Part shown: in pieces, positions 1 to 10,879 of the stretch
Layout of the letters: every line of letters starts with the position of its first letter
Position numbering within the stretch: the stretch's first letter is position 1
Source of the DNA: Heterocephalus glaber
Lineage: Eukaryota; Chordata; Mammalia; Rodentia; Bathyergidae
Direction of reading: 5' to 3'
DNA length: 64,000 nt
Assembly: GCF_000247695.1 (NCBI RefSeq)
Contig: NW_004624805.1
Coordinates: 3,836,939-3,900,938, forward strand
The notes under the pieces: model-generated
What the model was told of the DNA's origin: nothing
The model's database searches: none
The model's input: the letters and a program-made list of their open reading frames with translations, nothing else
Translations under genes and position numbers: made by a program

Positions 1-395
1 CTGCTTTCTTTTACATCTAGATTTCAGTATTTCCAAGAGCGTTACATGAATAAGGTGTAGCAGCCAAATATTTTATTCATATGTACAGCTAGAGACTTTT
101 GCAAAGTTGAAATTTTTATTTTAGAAGATTTGGCCTACCAATATTTTCTATGCATATTTTAAAGTAAGAGTTAAAAAAATAAGTAAGAGTGAACAGTTGA
201 TCATTAGAAAAACGATAATGGAGAAACTATTATCAAGAGTGATTAGACTGGATATAAATGACACTAAGTACCTTTCACCTTTATGATTTTAATGGTTCCT
301 AAGAGCTAACATTATAAAGGCAGATATACAATCTTCACTTTATTGCCTAGAACAGGTTTATAAAGGTTCAACGTAAATGTATTTAAGAAATATTT
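1..395. other. AT-rich flank, no gene seen
   Basis: AT-rich sequence without a convincing ORF, splice site or recognisable repeat. If a gene diverges leftward from the CpG island, this would be its intron or intergenic space; nothing here decides which. Confidence 0.5.
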
Positions 396-500
396 AAGTC
401 AAGGGTGGTGCTGCACACCTGTATTTGCAGTACCGTGAGAGGCTGAGGTAGGAAGATTAAAAGTTCAAGCCCAGTACGGGCAATTTAGCAATTCAGGGAT
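396..500 (+). repeat. B1-like 7SL-derived SINE, diverged
   Basis: It starts with a degenerate B1 head (GGGTGGTGCTGCACACCTGT) and keeps the motif GAGGCTGAGGTAGGAAGAT and the 'AAGTTCAAGCCCAGTA' block. The end is degenerate and runs into a CATTC/CT-rich tract. No clear target-site duplication. Old copy. Confidence 0.6.
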
Positions 501-574
501 ACGCTCATCCATTCTCACGCATTCATTCTCTCCCTCCGTCCTTCCCCTCCTCCCCCGCTATATGTTTACACACA

Positions 575-720
575 TACGCTGAAAGGACCTACTATGTTCT
601 AGGCTAGGTTCTCTAGCTGCTGAGGATTCTGAAATGAACCAGATACCCTCTTCACATAGACAATGTCTCGCCCAAATTAACTAAACAAGTAACCACTGAC
701 TTCTCAATTTGTCCAAGATT
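575..720 (+). repeat. ancient interspersed repeat fragment (L2-like type)
   Basis: The run 'CCTACTATGTTCTAGGCTAGGTTCTCTAGCTGCTGAGGATTC' (split here: CCTACTATGTTCTAGGC, then GCTGCTGAGGATTC) follows the pattern of a very common mammalian repeat in which 'ctatgtgccaggcac..gctggggata' recurs. At least five more copies lie in this window. I cannot assign the exact family by eye. Confidence 0.4.
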
Positions 721-1335
721 TTTAAGGTGTGAATGAACACTGGAGGAAACTTGATAAGGATTTACAGGCCAGATAGAGAAAACAGTATGTATAAAACTTT
801 CTAAGTTTAGGGTTTAGTAAATGTGTCCCAGAGTTAGGAGAGTACTTTTTTCTTTTCTTTTCGGACTGGAAATTACTGTAGCTTTGAAAAAAATGAGAGG
901 ACATTTTCTGGCAAATTACCTGACTCAAGGGGCAACTGATGAACAATCCTTAAAAGGGAAGGAAGAAATTGGCATTGAACCAAGCAAAGAGATGACACCA
1001 TTCTGAAAAGTCTAAGCTTCAGTTAACACACGACTGAGGAAAATGAGAAGTACCTTAAAATTATAGTCATTTTAGTTTGGGTATTAAGAATGCAGATACA
1101 CAGTACAGAAATAACGTACAGCAAAAATGCGTACAGTCCCATTCCATGCACTGGTAAATAGTGCACTTACTTGTCAAAGTGTCACAGCAAATGTTGGAAA
1201 GAAATTTTTCACCTATACTTGGGATTAAACTTTCTGGTTTCAAATGACCAGACTTTTAGCTGTAAAGTTGGAATAGAGTCTTAATCAATCTTCTGAAATT
1301 CTTGAAGGAGGGCGATATTTAAGAAATAACTAACA
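721..1335. other. AT-rich stretch left of the CpG island
   Basis: No repeat or gene recognised. Short ORFs on both strands (for example 722-946 minus and 821-1006 plus) overlap each other and lack any coding signature. Confidence 0.45.
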
Positions 1336-2060
1336 ATAACGGATCCTGCCACGGGCACTGCAGACACTGCAGGTGCGAATGTGCTGGGCGCCCCAGCGAT
1401 GTGCTGCTCTCCTGCAGCCACGCCGTGCTAGCAGTCTCTCGGTTTGCTCGGCGTCAGGAAGTCTGATCGTTAGCTCCAACTGGGCCACGTTAAGCACAGC
1501 TCGAGGCTCCGAGGTGTCCTCGCGGGAAGGGGTGTGGGGCGCGCAGGCAGAGACCGCCGAAAGACACGGAATGCAGACAGCGCCTCGGCATGTGCGGCGT
1601 CAGCTGCCCGGTCTTCCGTCGGCCTTGGAGGCCGCAGTCGGCCGGGGGCTCGGGGACCGGGGACCGGGGAGAGGCGCGCGGGGCAGCGGGACCCGCAGCG
1701 CGGCTGCTCCTCGGCGCGCGTCTCGGCCCAGCTCGCGTCCGACCCGACTGAAGTCGCCCCCCCTCCCCCCCCGGCTAGCTCGGGGAAGCCGAGCGTCGGA
1801 GCCTCTGCGGCCGAGGGCCCGGGCGCCGCCTTCCCCACGCCGGCGCGGCCGCTCCGAGGGCGCGCGGTGCAGCCGGAGCCGCGACGCCGCGGCGGGTGTG
1901 GTCGGTTCAGAGCCCGAGCGCCGGGGAGCCTGCAACTCCACCTTTCCCACGCCGCCAGCCCGTCACCCTCCGGCAGCCCCGCGCCCACCGCCCACTCACC
2001 CCACCACACCTGAGGAAAACTTTTCCCTCTCCTTTCATTTCAAACTCGCTAGCGTCCACG

Positions 2061-2090
2061 GTTGCCGCAAACCGTCCCGTGCCTAGCAAC
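2061..2090. promoter_or_regulatory. X-box-like (RFX) half-site cluster
   Basis: GTTGCCGCAAAC (2061-2072) and GTGCCTAGCAAC (2079-2090) each resemble the RFX X-box (GTNRCC then RGYAAC) with one defect each. RFX sites are common in promoters of ciliary genes. The matches are imperfect, so this is only a candidate. Confidence 0.3.
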
Positions 2091-2135
2091 GAGGTTCCGG
2101 CCGTAGAGCGAGCGGCTCTAGGTGTAGGAAGGTGA

Positions 2136-2161
2136 TGTCGTAAAGCCGCGAGTGTCGTAAA
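2136..2161. promoter_or_regulatory. paired TGTCGTAAA direct repeat
   Basis: The 9-mer TGTCGTAAA occurs at 2136-2144 and again at 2153-2161, 17 bp apart start to start. The first lies in GTGATGTCGTAAA, which resembles a CRE/ATF or C/EBP-ATF site. It sits about 30 bp left of the assembly gap, inside the island. Confidence 0.3.
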
Positions 2162-2190
2162 CCAGGTGCGGCGGGGAGGGGGAGGGGAGG

Positions 2191-2765
2191 NNNNNNNNNN
2201 NNNNNNNNNNNNNNNNNNNNNNNNNNNNNNNNNNNNNNNNNNNNNNNNNNNNNNNNNNNNNNNNNNNNNNNNNNNNNNNNNNNNNNNNNNNNNNNNNNNN
2301 NNNNNNNNNNNNNNNNNNNNNNNNNNNNNNNNNNNNNNNNNNNNNNNNNNNNNNNNNNNNNNNNNNNNNNNNNNNNNNNNNNNNNNNNNNNNNNNNNNNN
2401 NNNNNNNNNNNNNNNNNNNNNNNNNNNNNNNNNNNNNNNNNNNNNNNNNNNNNNNNNNNNNNNNNNNNNNNNNNNNNNNNNNNNNNNNNNNNNNNNNNNN
2501 NNNNNNNNNNNNNNNNNNNNNNNNNNNNNNNNNNNNNNNNNNNNNNNNNNNNNNNNNNNNNNNNNNNNNNNNNNNNNNNNNNNNNNNNNNNNNNNNNNNN
2601 NNNNNNNNNNNNNNNNNNNNNNNNNNNNNNNNNNNNNNNNNNNNNNNNNNNNNNNNNNNNNNNNNNNNNNNNNNNNNNNNNNNNNNNNNNNNNNNNNNNN
2701 NNNNNNNNNNNNNNNNNNNNNNNNNNNNNNNNNNNNNNNNNNNNNNNNNNNNNNNNNNNNNNNNN
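2191..2765. other. assembly gap (575 N)
   Basis: An uninterrupted run of N in the middle of the CpG island, flanked on the left by a G-rich tract (GGGGAGGGGGAGGGGAGG). Such tracts commonly stop sequencing. Any exon or core promoter here is invisible, and the ORFs drawn through the gap are artefacts. Confidence 0.99.
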
Positions 2766-3275
2766 GCTCAGGCGGGCTGCGCGTCCCGCGCGTGCGGGCG
2801 CCGGCGGAAAGTTGGGACGGTGCTCAACGCGGGGCTGCGGGCGCGGACGCGCGTGGGTAGCGGCGCCCGAGTTGCCACCTGGCCGGGACCGGCGGGCGGA
2901 CGCTCGCGGGGCGCGGGGCGCGGGCGCCGGCTGCGCGCTTTCGGTTCTCGGGGAAGTTGGTACCCGGCGGCCCGCGGCGGCGGCGCGCGTGGGCGTGGGG
3001 GAGGGGCGCGGCCCCCGGCGCCTCAGTGGGGTCACCCGGCCGCGGGAGCGCGAGCAGGAGCGGAGCGGCACCGACGTGGGCCGCTTCGGGGACCGGGTCG
3101 CGGTGCGTCCGCGTCGGGCGCTGTGGTGCCCGGCCCGGCCCTGCGCGGCGGCCGGCGTGGGACCGTTATTGTCTGGACAGTTCCCGCGGCGGGCGCGGGC
3201 GGCGGGCGAGGGCGAGGGCACCCGCTCCCGTACCTGCTGGGCGCCGGCGGGCTCCGGCCTGCGCGGCCGCCGGGC

Positions 3276-3282
3276 TATATAA
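3276..3282 (+). promoter_or_regulatory. TATA box of the rightward promoter
   Basis: CTATATAAGG stands in otherwise CG-rich sequence, which makes a chance match unlikely. Transcription would start about 30 bp downstream, near 3304-3312 (CCGGGCTCCTGCC). A TATA box inside a large CpG island suggests focused initiation and possibly inducible expression of the gene to the right. Confidence 0.65.
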
Positions 3283-3304
3283 GGAATTGCGCGTGCTTTC
3301 GGAC

Positions 3305-3850
3305 CGGGCTCCTGCCCTGCGTTATCTTTACGGCGAGTTTCTGAGAGTGGGGTACATGCGCCCCGATCCGAGAGCTGCGGCGTCCAGAAAAAGAGGAAAT
3401 ACGTGTTGAAGTCAAAACTCTGGCGCCCCCCTCCCGCGGGCTCCCTTTCTCCCTCCCCTCTGGGATGCGAAACGCGAGGTTTTGTAACCTTTCCTGGCAG
3501 TTTTAGGTTTTGTGTGGGATTTCCTGTCTAGATGCAGATACGGGGTTTGAGGCTGTTCCAAGATGTTTCCTTCCAATTGTAAACATATTTTTGATGTTTT
3601 TTGAGCAGACATTCATTAAAATCACTGCCTCCACGTATGGTTTTAGTTTTTCAAATAAATACGTACGTTTTAAAGGCGTCTGTTAGCTACGGCTGGAAGG
3701 TATATTTGGGATCCTCGTTGTGGAGAGATGACTTGTTATGGCAAGGAGCGGAGCACAGGCTATTGCAATTTTAATTTCCTGTTCTAGCGTCAGATAGAGT
3801 GTGTTCTATATTGAGCTGTTGCCGCTGTTGCTGATGTGGCTTTATGAAAG
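3305..3850 (+). CDS. candidate first exon (mostly 5' UTR) of an unidentified gene
   Basis: The exon would begin about 30 bp after the TATA box and end at the consensus donor AAAG|GTAAGT (junction 3850/3851). It is mostly untranslated: a short upstream ORF runs 3356-3409 (17 codons, weak start context) and an in-frame TAG sits at 3795-3797. The first ATG after that stop is 3834-3836 (reading ATG TGG CTT TAT GAA AG), six codons from the donor, with a weak Kozak context (C at -3, T at +4). The last two bases complete a codon with the first base of the candidate exon at 44104, and that frame remains open. Known: CpG-island genes often have a noncoding first exon and a very long first intron. Inferred: the exon boundaries and the start codon. 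The exon may be longer, shorter (other donors near 3350) or wholly noncoding. Confidence 0.45.
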
Positions 3851-6800
3851 GTAAGTTGGTTCTGAAAGGGCTGTTGGCCTTTTACCTTATTTAAAATGTT
3901 GATCGCCGGAGAAAGGGGCTTTTCTTGCTGCTGACGACATGTGTGTGACATGTGAGTCTGAACCACCCAGCGTCTGTGCAGCTGCTGTAAACATGTTTAC
4001 CTGAACAGGAAAAAATGGATTTTTCTCCCAGAGATCCTGTGATATGAATATTATACTCGTAAGGCGTATCAACAGATGACTTAAGGGGAAAAAGCTATCC
4101 TGAAAGGTACTTGAAATCAACAGGAAAAAGAGATTCTCGATCGCTGCAGCAAATGGCAACTTGTGCAGGTAGAAAAAAGATGGTGTTTAGTTTTCTCCTG
4201 CATGTGTGTCAGCCCCTCCTGTCTGCTGCCTTCATTCTCAGGGGAGGGATTTATTTACCACGCTTGCTGTCAGTGTTTTTCCTTTGTGTTTAATATTAGA
4301 AAAACAGATTTGGGGCTGTTAGCAGAAAACGTCTTGACTGCAGCATGCATTGCTCTCGGAAAACAAAAGGTGTTCAATAGCGCCGTACTACTACAGGTAT
4401 CTTCCATTTTCATCACTTTTGCCTCTGTCCTTGTGTTTCTTTTTGTTCTCAAATGCATTTCATCCGTTGCTCATCATTACAGCCGTGCTGTTTGGTTTAG
4501 CGTCATATTTTGCTAATTAGAAATGAAGTTCTATGCCATTGTGTTGTGAAACCTCAGTAGGCACTGGTTAATATTTCTTAGCAGCGCCGTCATATTTAAG
4601 TTGCAGATGCTTTTGAAGAGAGAATTGTCTGCGAAAGTGTTAAATCTGTAGACAGTGGGACGTAGTCATAGCTATTTTGTGTTATGTGTAAATGATATTT
4701 TTATTCATTTTGAAATAAGGTATGCAGATTTTTTTCTGATGCCTTCAGTAAAGCATTTTGATTTCCTTTCTGTAACATTTGGGCAGGGTAGGATATTAAT
4801 GGGCGGATCGAGTGATGTGACTCGACAGGGATCAGCCGACTGATCCAGGCTTGACCAGAGCATCAACCCTGTGTGGCAACTCAATGGTAATGATGTTAGT
4901 CATCTCTAAAGCAGTGACATTAGGGTTGTTTAAACTGATCTTTACCATTTGTAATTTAATGCTTTGTTATATTTTTAAAATCTGTCTTTTCTCATCTTTC
5001 ACATTACTCCCTATGTGATGTGGTTTTCTTCTTTAAAAATTTTTTTTCCTTGAAAAATATCCTCTAGCTGCTGATAACCACATGCTAATTCACCTGATAT
5101 ATAATAGTAGGTACATATCTTTCTGTAATTAGCACCATTTCTTGCTGTCTTTGGAAACCACCAGTAGAGGATGCTAACAAAAATGATTATCGATGTGGCA
5201 GTATCATAAGTCTATCTCCTGTGCTGATTAGGGTCTTCTGTATAATTCTTAGTCTTATGGTTACTTGTAATTAGCCCTGGGTAAATCAGGCATGAGCATT
5301 TTTTAGTTTACTGAGATTAGAAAGAAGTAGACATGCTTAACTTGAGTAATTTTATAAATTTGAGCCTTTAAAGTTTTGTATTCAGGTTGATATTAATTTA
5401 GTCTTGCTGCAAAGCAGTTTTAGCATTCCTTTCTTTAAAAAAAGTTTTACATTCTTAAACTTGGGTAAGGAAATGTAATGATTGTCTATACTTATTGTGT
5501 GTGTTTATTATATTTCTAGTTTCCTCTTTTTGTGCTTAGTAGGATTCCTTTAAAAAAAGGTGTTAAATTGTAAATTGTTAAGTCTGGGAAAATTGTAATT
5601 AATTGATTGAAAACACTGTGTAATACTTTTCCATTACTTATGTAGATTTAGACTATAAGTTGGCAGACAGCTACTAAATAAAATCTAACCAGCAGTCACT
5701 CATATTAGTGATTTTTAGATTTTATCTTTTCTTTCACCCGTCAAGTTCCCTTCCTACTTGTGGTCCTCCCCTATTTTGTAGCGTTAGTTAAAACTAGTGT
5801 ATAAATATTTAGTTTACTAATTTTAAATTAAATGTAAGTTTGCTTTGCGGATTTAAAGGCAGTCAGTAGTTTATTGTTACATTAATAATTCAAAGAGTTA
5901 TTTCAGAAAGTTATGTAAATTGAGTTCATAACTTTTACATGCAAATAATCGTATGAAACTTAATGTATTTGGTTATGGCATTCCAGTAGCGGAGGCGGAA
6001 AGCCATGCAATGTTGGCAGAGGGTGTGCATTAGTGTGCAATGCAGTGAGAGATGAGAGGACCCTGGGAGATTGTAGAAATAGTGTTTAGCATTGAAACAG
6101 CTCTTAGCTATATGACCATTAATTTATGGGGAAATGTATGTTTTGCTCATTTTTAACAGATAATGTAAAATTTTTCAATGTGTTATTGAAAAAATTTTTA
6201 AATAAGTGCCCTAATGAGGACATATGATGAGATACTTTTTAAAAATACCTTTAAAACTCATAGATATACACGAGTAGCTAAATAATCATGGCATATGCTA
6301 AAAAGTTGTATAGATATATATGTAGTGGAAACAAGTTTTGTTGCAACTCTAGTTAAAATTTTCTTTGAAATGCAGTATTGTACACAGAGTAGTTGTGGAG
6401 TTGACATAAAGCAAAGTGAATGTATTTCTGCTAGTGTAGTATTTTTTGAGGATGGACTTGTATTTTTATAAAATGATAAAACCACATCTTTAAAAAATTA
6501 AATCTTGTGTTTATATAGGCATTGGTAAAGGAAATAGTCTTTCTTTGGGTGAGACTGTGTTTCGAGCATTGTTATCTCTTAAAGCATTTTTAAGACATCA
6601 GTTTTACTACATAAAATTTTCCACTTGTACAGTAAGCATATCTGGATTTTTAACTTAATGAAAGTGAATCATTGCTGTTTGTTAACCTGAAAATAGTTGC
6701 TTGAAGACATGACAGACTAACATATTAAATAGCAAAATGTTCTTTAGTTAGGAAAATTTGCCTTAAGATTGTTTATAAAGAAGAATATGTGATATTTAGA

Positions 6801-7640
6801 ACTTAATATTGCTAAATATGCTTTGGAGTATATAATATGGATGCAGATAAATTGAAAAATTTCCACAAGAAGAGCAGATGGTATGACATCATTAGGTGAT
6901 GCAGTTTTATGGAGCCATCATTGGATATGAGGTTTGTCATTGACCAAAACATCTTCATGTATGGCATTCCTCTCTTATCCATGGGAGATATATTTCAAGA
7001 TATTCTTTCAGTTCTCAAATCTTGGAAAGTATTGAACCCTATGTGTGTGTATAATATGTATATACATATATATATGTAACATGTTGTTTCTTTTATAAAG
7101 CTATCTATAAAGCTTAATTTTTAAATGAGGCACCATAAGAGTAAAAACAGCTAATGATAAAATAGAAAAAGAAAAACAATATATTATAGTAAAACTTACT
7201 TAAAACATGAATTGTTTATTTCTGAAAAATTTCATTGAATATTTTTGGACCGAGGTTCACCACAGATAATAGAATCTATGGGAAGTAAAACTATGGGCAA
7301 GGGAGGACTATTGCATACATTTCTTCTCATAATTGACATAAGACATTTATTGAGGCTTGATACCTAGTTTGAAGTATAAACTATGGCTGTTCATAGAAGA
7401 CCCTGTATCACAGAAACTTAGGAAAACCTTCATCTCTTTTCTAGTGATACTACGTCTGTGCTGAAATTGTTGGTAACAGATATTTTGTGATCCCTCAACC
7501 TCTCCCCTTTGCTTCATCTTCCCCACTCATACTTAAAATTCAATGTGAATGGAATATAAATCTAAAAAACATGTCAGTTTTTCATGTTTGTTATATTCTG
7601 TGCTGAAAGGCTTGTTTTCTTCTTTAAAATATTCAGATTT
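3851..7640 (+). other. start of the long first intron, no repeat recognised
   Basis: AT-rich sequence following the donor. The first 1 kb keeps occasional CpGs and moderate complexity, as is usual just downstream of a CpG-island promoter, where intronic enhancers often lie. A TA-rich tract sits near 7053-7078. No exon-like ORF with splice sites was found. Confidence 0.45.
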
Positions 7641-7756
7641 TTATGTTTTGTTTGGAGACAGGGTCTCACTGTGTAGCCCAAGTGGGACTTAAACTTGTGA
7701 TCTTTCTGTTTCAGCCTTCTGAGTGCTGGGACTATGGGTGGCAACATAATGCCTGA
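7641..7756 (-). repeat. B1-like SINE
   Basis: Reverse complement of a 7SL-type monomer: GGAGACAGGGTCTCACTGTG, then 'CAGCCTTCTGAGTGCTGGGA'. Short, without clear target-site duplications. Confidence 0.75.
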
Positions 7757-7798
7757 TTTACTTTGATTACAACTTTTTTTCCTAAATTGAGACACATT

Positions 7799-8005
7799 TG
7801 TTTGTTTGTTTGTTTATGTACTAAACATTGAACCCAGGGCTGTCACACTGAGCTATAGCCTCAGCCCTAAGCACATGTGTGTATGTGTTTAGGTATCTTG
7901 AGATGAGGTCTAATTGAGTTGCCCAGGGTGGCCTCAGATTTGTGATTCTTGTGCCTCAGCCTCCTGCGTAGCTGGAATTACAGGTATGTACTGCCATGGC
8001 AGGAC
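7799..8005 (-). repeat. composite B1 + ID-like SINE (B1-dID type)
   Basis: On the + strand a (TTTG)n tail is followed by an antisense ID-like unit (AACCCAGGGCTGTCACACTG, AGCTATAGCCTCAGCCC) and then an antisense B1 unit (GAGATGAGGTCTAATTGAG, CAGCCTCCTGCGTAGCTGG). In sense the order is B1 then ID. The same order recurs at 12216 and 15145, so it is one composite family and not chance adjacency. Confidence 0.65.
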
Positions 8006-9084
8006 CCCATTATTCTTTATATATCCCAGTTACTACTCATGGTCAGTGACCTACAACATATTTTAACTTCTCTGTTCTTAAATTCTTTAATCCACGGTTC
8101 TAACAGAATGCTTACTTTTTTTTTAAAAAGTAGATACTGCTCAGAGAGTAGTTTACTGATTAAAAACCTCATAATTTCCTTGGAATCATACATTTTTAAT
8201 GACAAAGACTGTCTTCAAATCATTTTTTATCTGAAAACTGATACAAATAAGCTGAATTTTAATGCCTTTAAATACGAGATACTTGAACATGTGCTTTGAG
8301 AAGGTGTAATGCTAGACAGATACAGTGACATGTAGAATAGCATATAATAAATAAAATATTTTCATGGAGTGCATTTTCTGAACCTGGGCCTGACATCCAT
8401 CTTGCTTTGTGATGGAAAACACTGAAAATAACTTGTCTCTTTTTAGTATTTTCTCCTTTCTACCCTAAAACTAAATTGCTAATTATTCCTGTTGCTGTAT
8501 CAGTTTTCTGAATCTCTTTGTGATACTCTATGGGTTTTCTTTTTTGGAGAGAGAGAGGAGTGGAAGGGGAAGAAATTGTAGTAGAAAATAATTTCATATG
8601 AGCAGTGTTAATTGAGAAAGTGAAGTGATATTGGAGCTAAAAGGATTGGAGAAACTCATCCAAAGTCCTTTTCTTTTCTTCTTTTGTGCAGAGAAACCTT
8701 CAAAGAGTTGACTTTGCCAAGTTTACATTACCAGTTATTTTGGCCTAGGTCACAGATTTTCAGATTCCTAGTTCAGTGTTCCTTTTATTAGATCATTTGA
8801 ACGTATTTATTTATGATGGTAATAATAACTAGATGCCATTAATTTTCAGATTTATCTTAGTTAAAACCAATGTGTCTTGTGTAGAATGATCAGTCATAAG
8901 AGAAAAAGGAATTTCTAATAATATACATAAATCTATCAGATTTTGTAGTTAACATTTCAGGTGCAGAGAGTAGGTTTAGTTTTATTTAAAGGAATACTCA
9001 TTTGTATTATATTTGTCACTATTCCCAGTCTCTACTCTTCATTCTGTATTTCCTGTCACTCATTGTACTCTGTATGTTACTGGT
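8006..9084. other. intronic, nothing recognised
   Basis: AT-rich sequence. The 116-codon ORF at 7949-8299 begins inside the SINE and has no splice or family support. Confidence 0.4.
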
Positions 9085-9960
9085 TACATAACTGTCTTTG
9101 TAAAATTTTGTAGTTCTTTGTATGTCTTGTGTTTACAAAACTACTTTGTAGTGTAATCATACTTAGCATTGTTTGAGATCTGCCCACGTTGCTGAATGTA
9201 TGTCTAGTTCGTTGCTTCTACCTGTACAGTATCTCATTTGTGCAGTGAGCACAGATTTCTTATCAGTCTCCCTAATGATGAGTGTCTAGGTTGACACCAC
9301 TGTGGGATAGTCTGGTAAATGCCTTCTTCGTTTAGCTAATGGCCATAGGAGAGTTTCTCTGGGGACATATCCAGGCACAGTATTGCCAAGAGTGGTCAGT
9401 CACTAAGTTAGTGTCACTAGCTTCTTTCAGATAGTTTCTAAAACAGCAGTATACATTGTTTCCCTCTCCAACAGCATATAGAAATTCCTATTATTTCACA
9501 TTTTTGCCAGCTTTTGGTTATGGTGCAGTAGCCTAAAGTTTGCTAGGTCAGCAGTTGTTGAATAGAGCCTCTGGTTGCTTTATCTTCTGCTAGGAGGTTG
9601 ACTTTCTTTATATCTGATAGCTATTTGGGTTTCCTTTCTATACCTGGCTTTTTAATACCCTTTGTCTATCTTTTTGGTTGTGTTTCCACTTCTTGTTGAT
9701 TTCCCAGATTTCTTGGATGTTTGATATAATGATCCCCCATCTGTTGAACTTGACTATGGCACAGAAATTCCTCCTTATAATGTATTCAATTACATTTTTT
9801 TACTTTGTGAGTAGTAAATTTCTTCCTAATCCTTATATAACAAAGCTGCTTTCTTAGAATTTCTTCTATTAGTGTCATAGCTATACCTTTCCTATTCAAG
9901 TCTCTTGTGAATGTATTCATCTTTTACGTTTCCTTCTTAAGGGAAACAAATACATAGTGG
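9085..9960 (-). mobile_element. old L1 fragment
   Basis: Several blocks match the antisense of the L1 ORF2 C-terminal/3' region, in order: 'GAGATCTGCCCACGTTGCTG', 'CTCCCTAATGATGAGTGTC', 'CCCTCTCCAACAGCATATAG'. Reading frames are destroyed, so it is inactive. Confidence 0.6.
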
Positions 9961-9989
9961 GTAAGAGTTTGGGTTGATGCTGTTTTACT

Positions 9990-10140
9990 AGCGGTCTCAC
10001 TTGGCTAGGTTTCTTAGTCTCACTATGTTTGAGTTCCCCTGTACGTAAGACAAGTATAGTAGTATCAGAGTTAGGAAGGTTAAATAAGGCATGTGAAATA
10101 CTATGTTCATTGCATGTTTAAGCATTCCATGAGTGTTCAT
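9990..10140 (+). repeat. MIR-like fragment
   Basis: The blocks 'TTTCTTAGTCTCACTATG' and 'GGAAGGTTAAATAAGGCATG' parallel the MIR core ('cctcagtttcctcatctg', 'gaggattaaatgagataatg'). Strongly diverged. Confidence 0.4.
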
Positions 10141-10507
10141 TTAAAATTTTATTTATTAAATTTGTTTTAAATACATCTTGCATCAGTCAACAACTTCTTG
10201 TCTGGTATTAACTCTTAATGTAACTATCTCCTAAAAGGACGTACTAGAAAGTGTGTGCATTGCTCCTGAACCTTTAACCTTAAACAGCGCTTAGTAGCTC
10301 TGGCCTTAGACAAGGCTGTTCATTAAATAAGCAGTTGATTAAGGAATACACACCGAAGCTTCATCCTAAAGCTACTGGTGATGTCTTTTAGCTTACGGAA
10401 GACTGCCTTGGGCGCACATGTGCATGTGTGTGCATTTACAAAAATACTAGTTTTCACTGTGGCATTTTCACACAAACATGTGACTGTTTAAAATGATAGT
10501 TGGAGTT

Positions 10508-10600
10508 TGTTTGGGGGTTTTTTTGGTACCAGGGATTGAACTCGGGTCCTTCTGCTTGTGAGGCAGGCAGCAGAACCACTGAGCTAAATCCCCAGCCCAT
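10508..10600 (-). mobile_element. young ID-like tRNA-derived SINE, copy 1
   Basis: Reverse complement of the window's main SINE: T-rich tail, GGTACCAGGGATTGAACTCG (B box region), then ACTGAGCTAAATCCCCAGCC (A box region). Flanked by an 8-bp repeat TTGGAGTT at 10500-10507 and 10601-10608. Confidence 0.85.
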
Positions 10601-10879
10601 TTGGAGTTATTTTTTAAGGAGCATTGATTGTACTGAGAGAGACCTCACCATTCACTGTTGTGTATAATATTGAATTGGACTTCAAGGATAATGTTCCTTT
10701 GTTATTCTGTTCCATAAATCCGAGAACCCACACCTAAGGAAGCTAAACTTTACATTTGAGTAGCCTAACTAGTTTGGAAGCTTTTCCTATATCCATTTGG
10801 CTTGGAGTGTTCTGAGAAGATGGCTGTCTTCCTGTGCTCCTGTGGTATGTATTAGGAAAACCCTAGACAAGTTTGTATG

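Larger units (their letters stand above)
1340..3480. promoter_or_regulatory. CpG island with promoter, broken by an assembly gap
   Basis: Composition switches abruptly from AT-rich to very GC-rich with dense CpG on both sides of the gap (1340-2190 and 2766-3480), then returns to AT-rich. GC boxes are visible, for example the GGGCGTGGGGGAGGGGCGCGG area around 2988-3010. Such islands mark promoters of broadly expressed or developmental genes, and the length would allow a bidirectional promoter. All long ORFs inside it are frame-shadow ORFs of GC-rich DNA. The + side has a TATA box (3276) and a splice donor (3851). No first exon could be fixed for a leftward transcript. Confidence 0.85.

Noticed and set aside
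1373..3409. Long ORFs on both strands across the CpG island
   Set aside because: GC-rich DNA has few stop codons. The ORFs overlap in several frames, give R/P/A/G-rich low-complexity peptides, and some run through N. No family motif.
4800..4900. Possible C/D-box snoRNA around GTGATGTGACTC
   Set aside because: No proper C, D and terminal-stem arrangement could be drawn.
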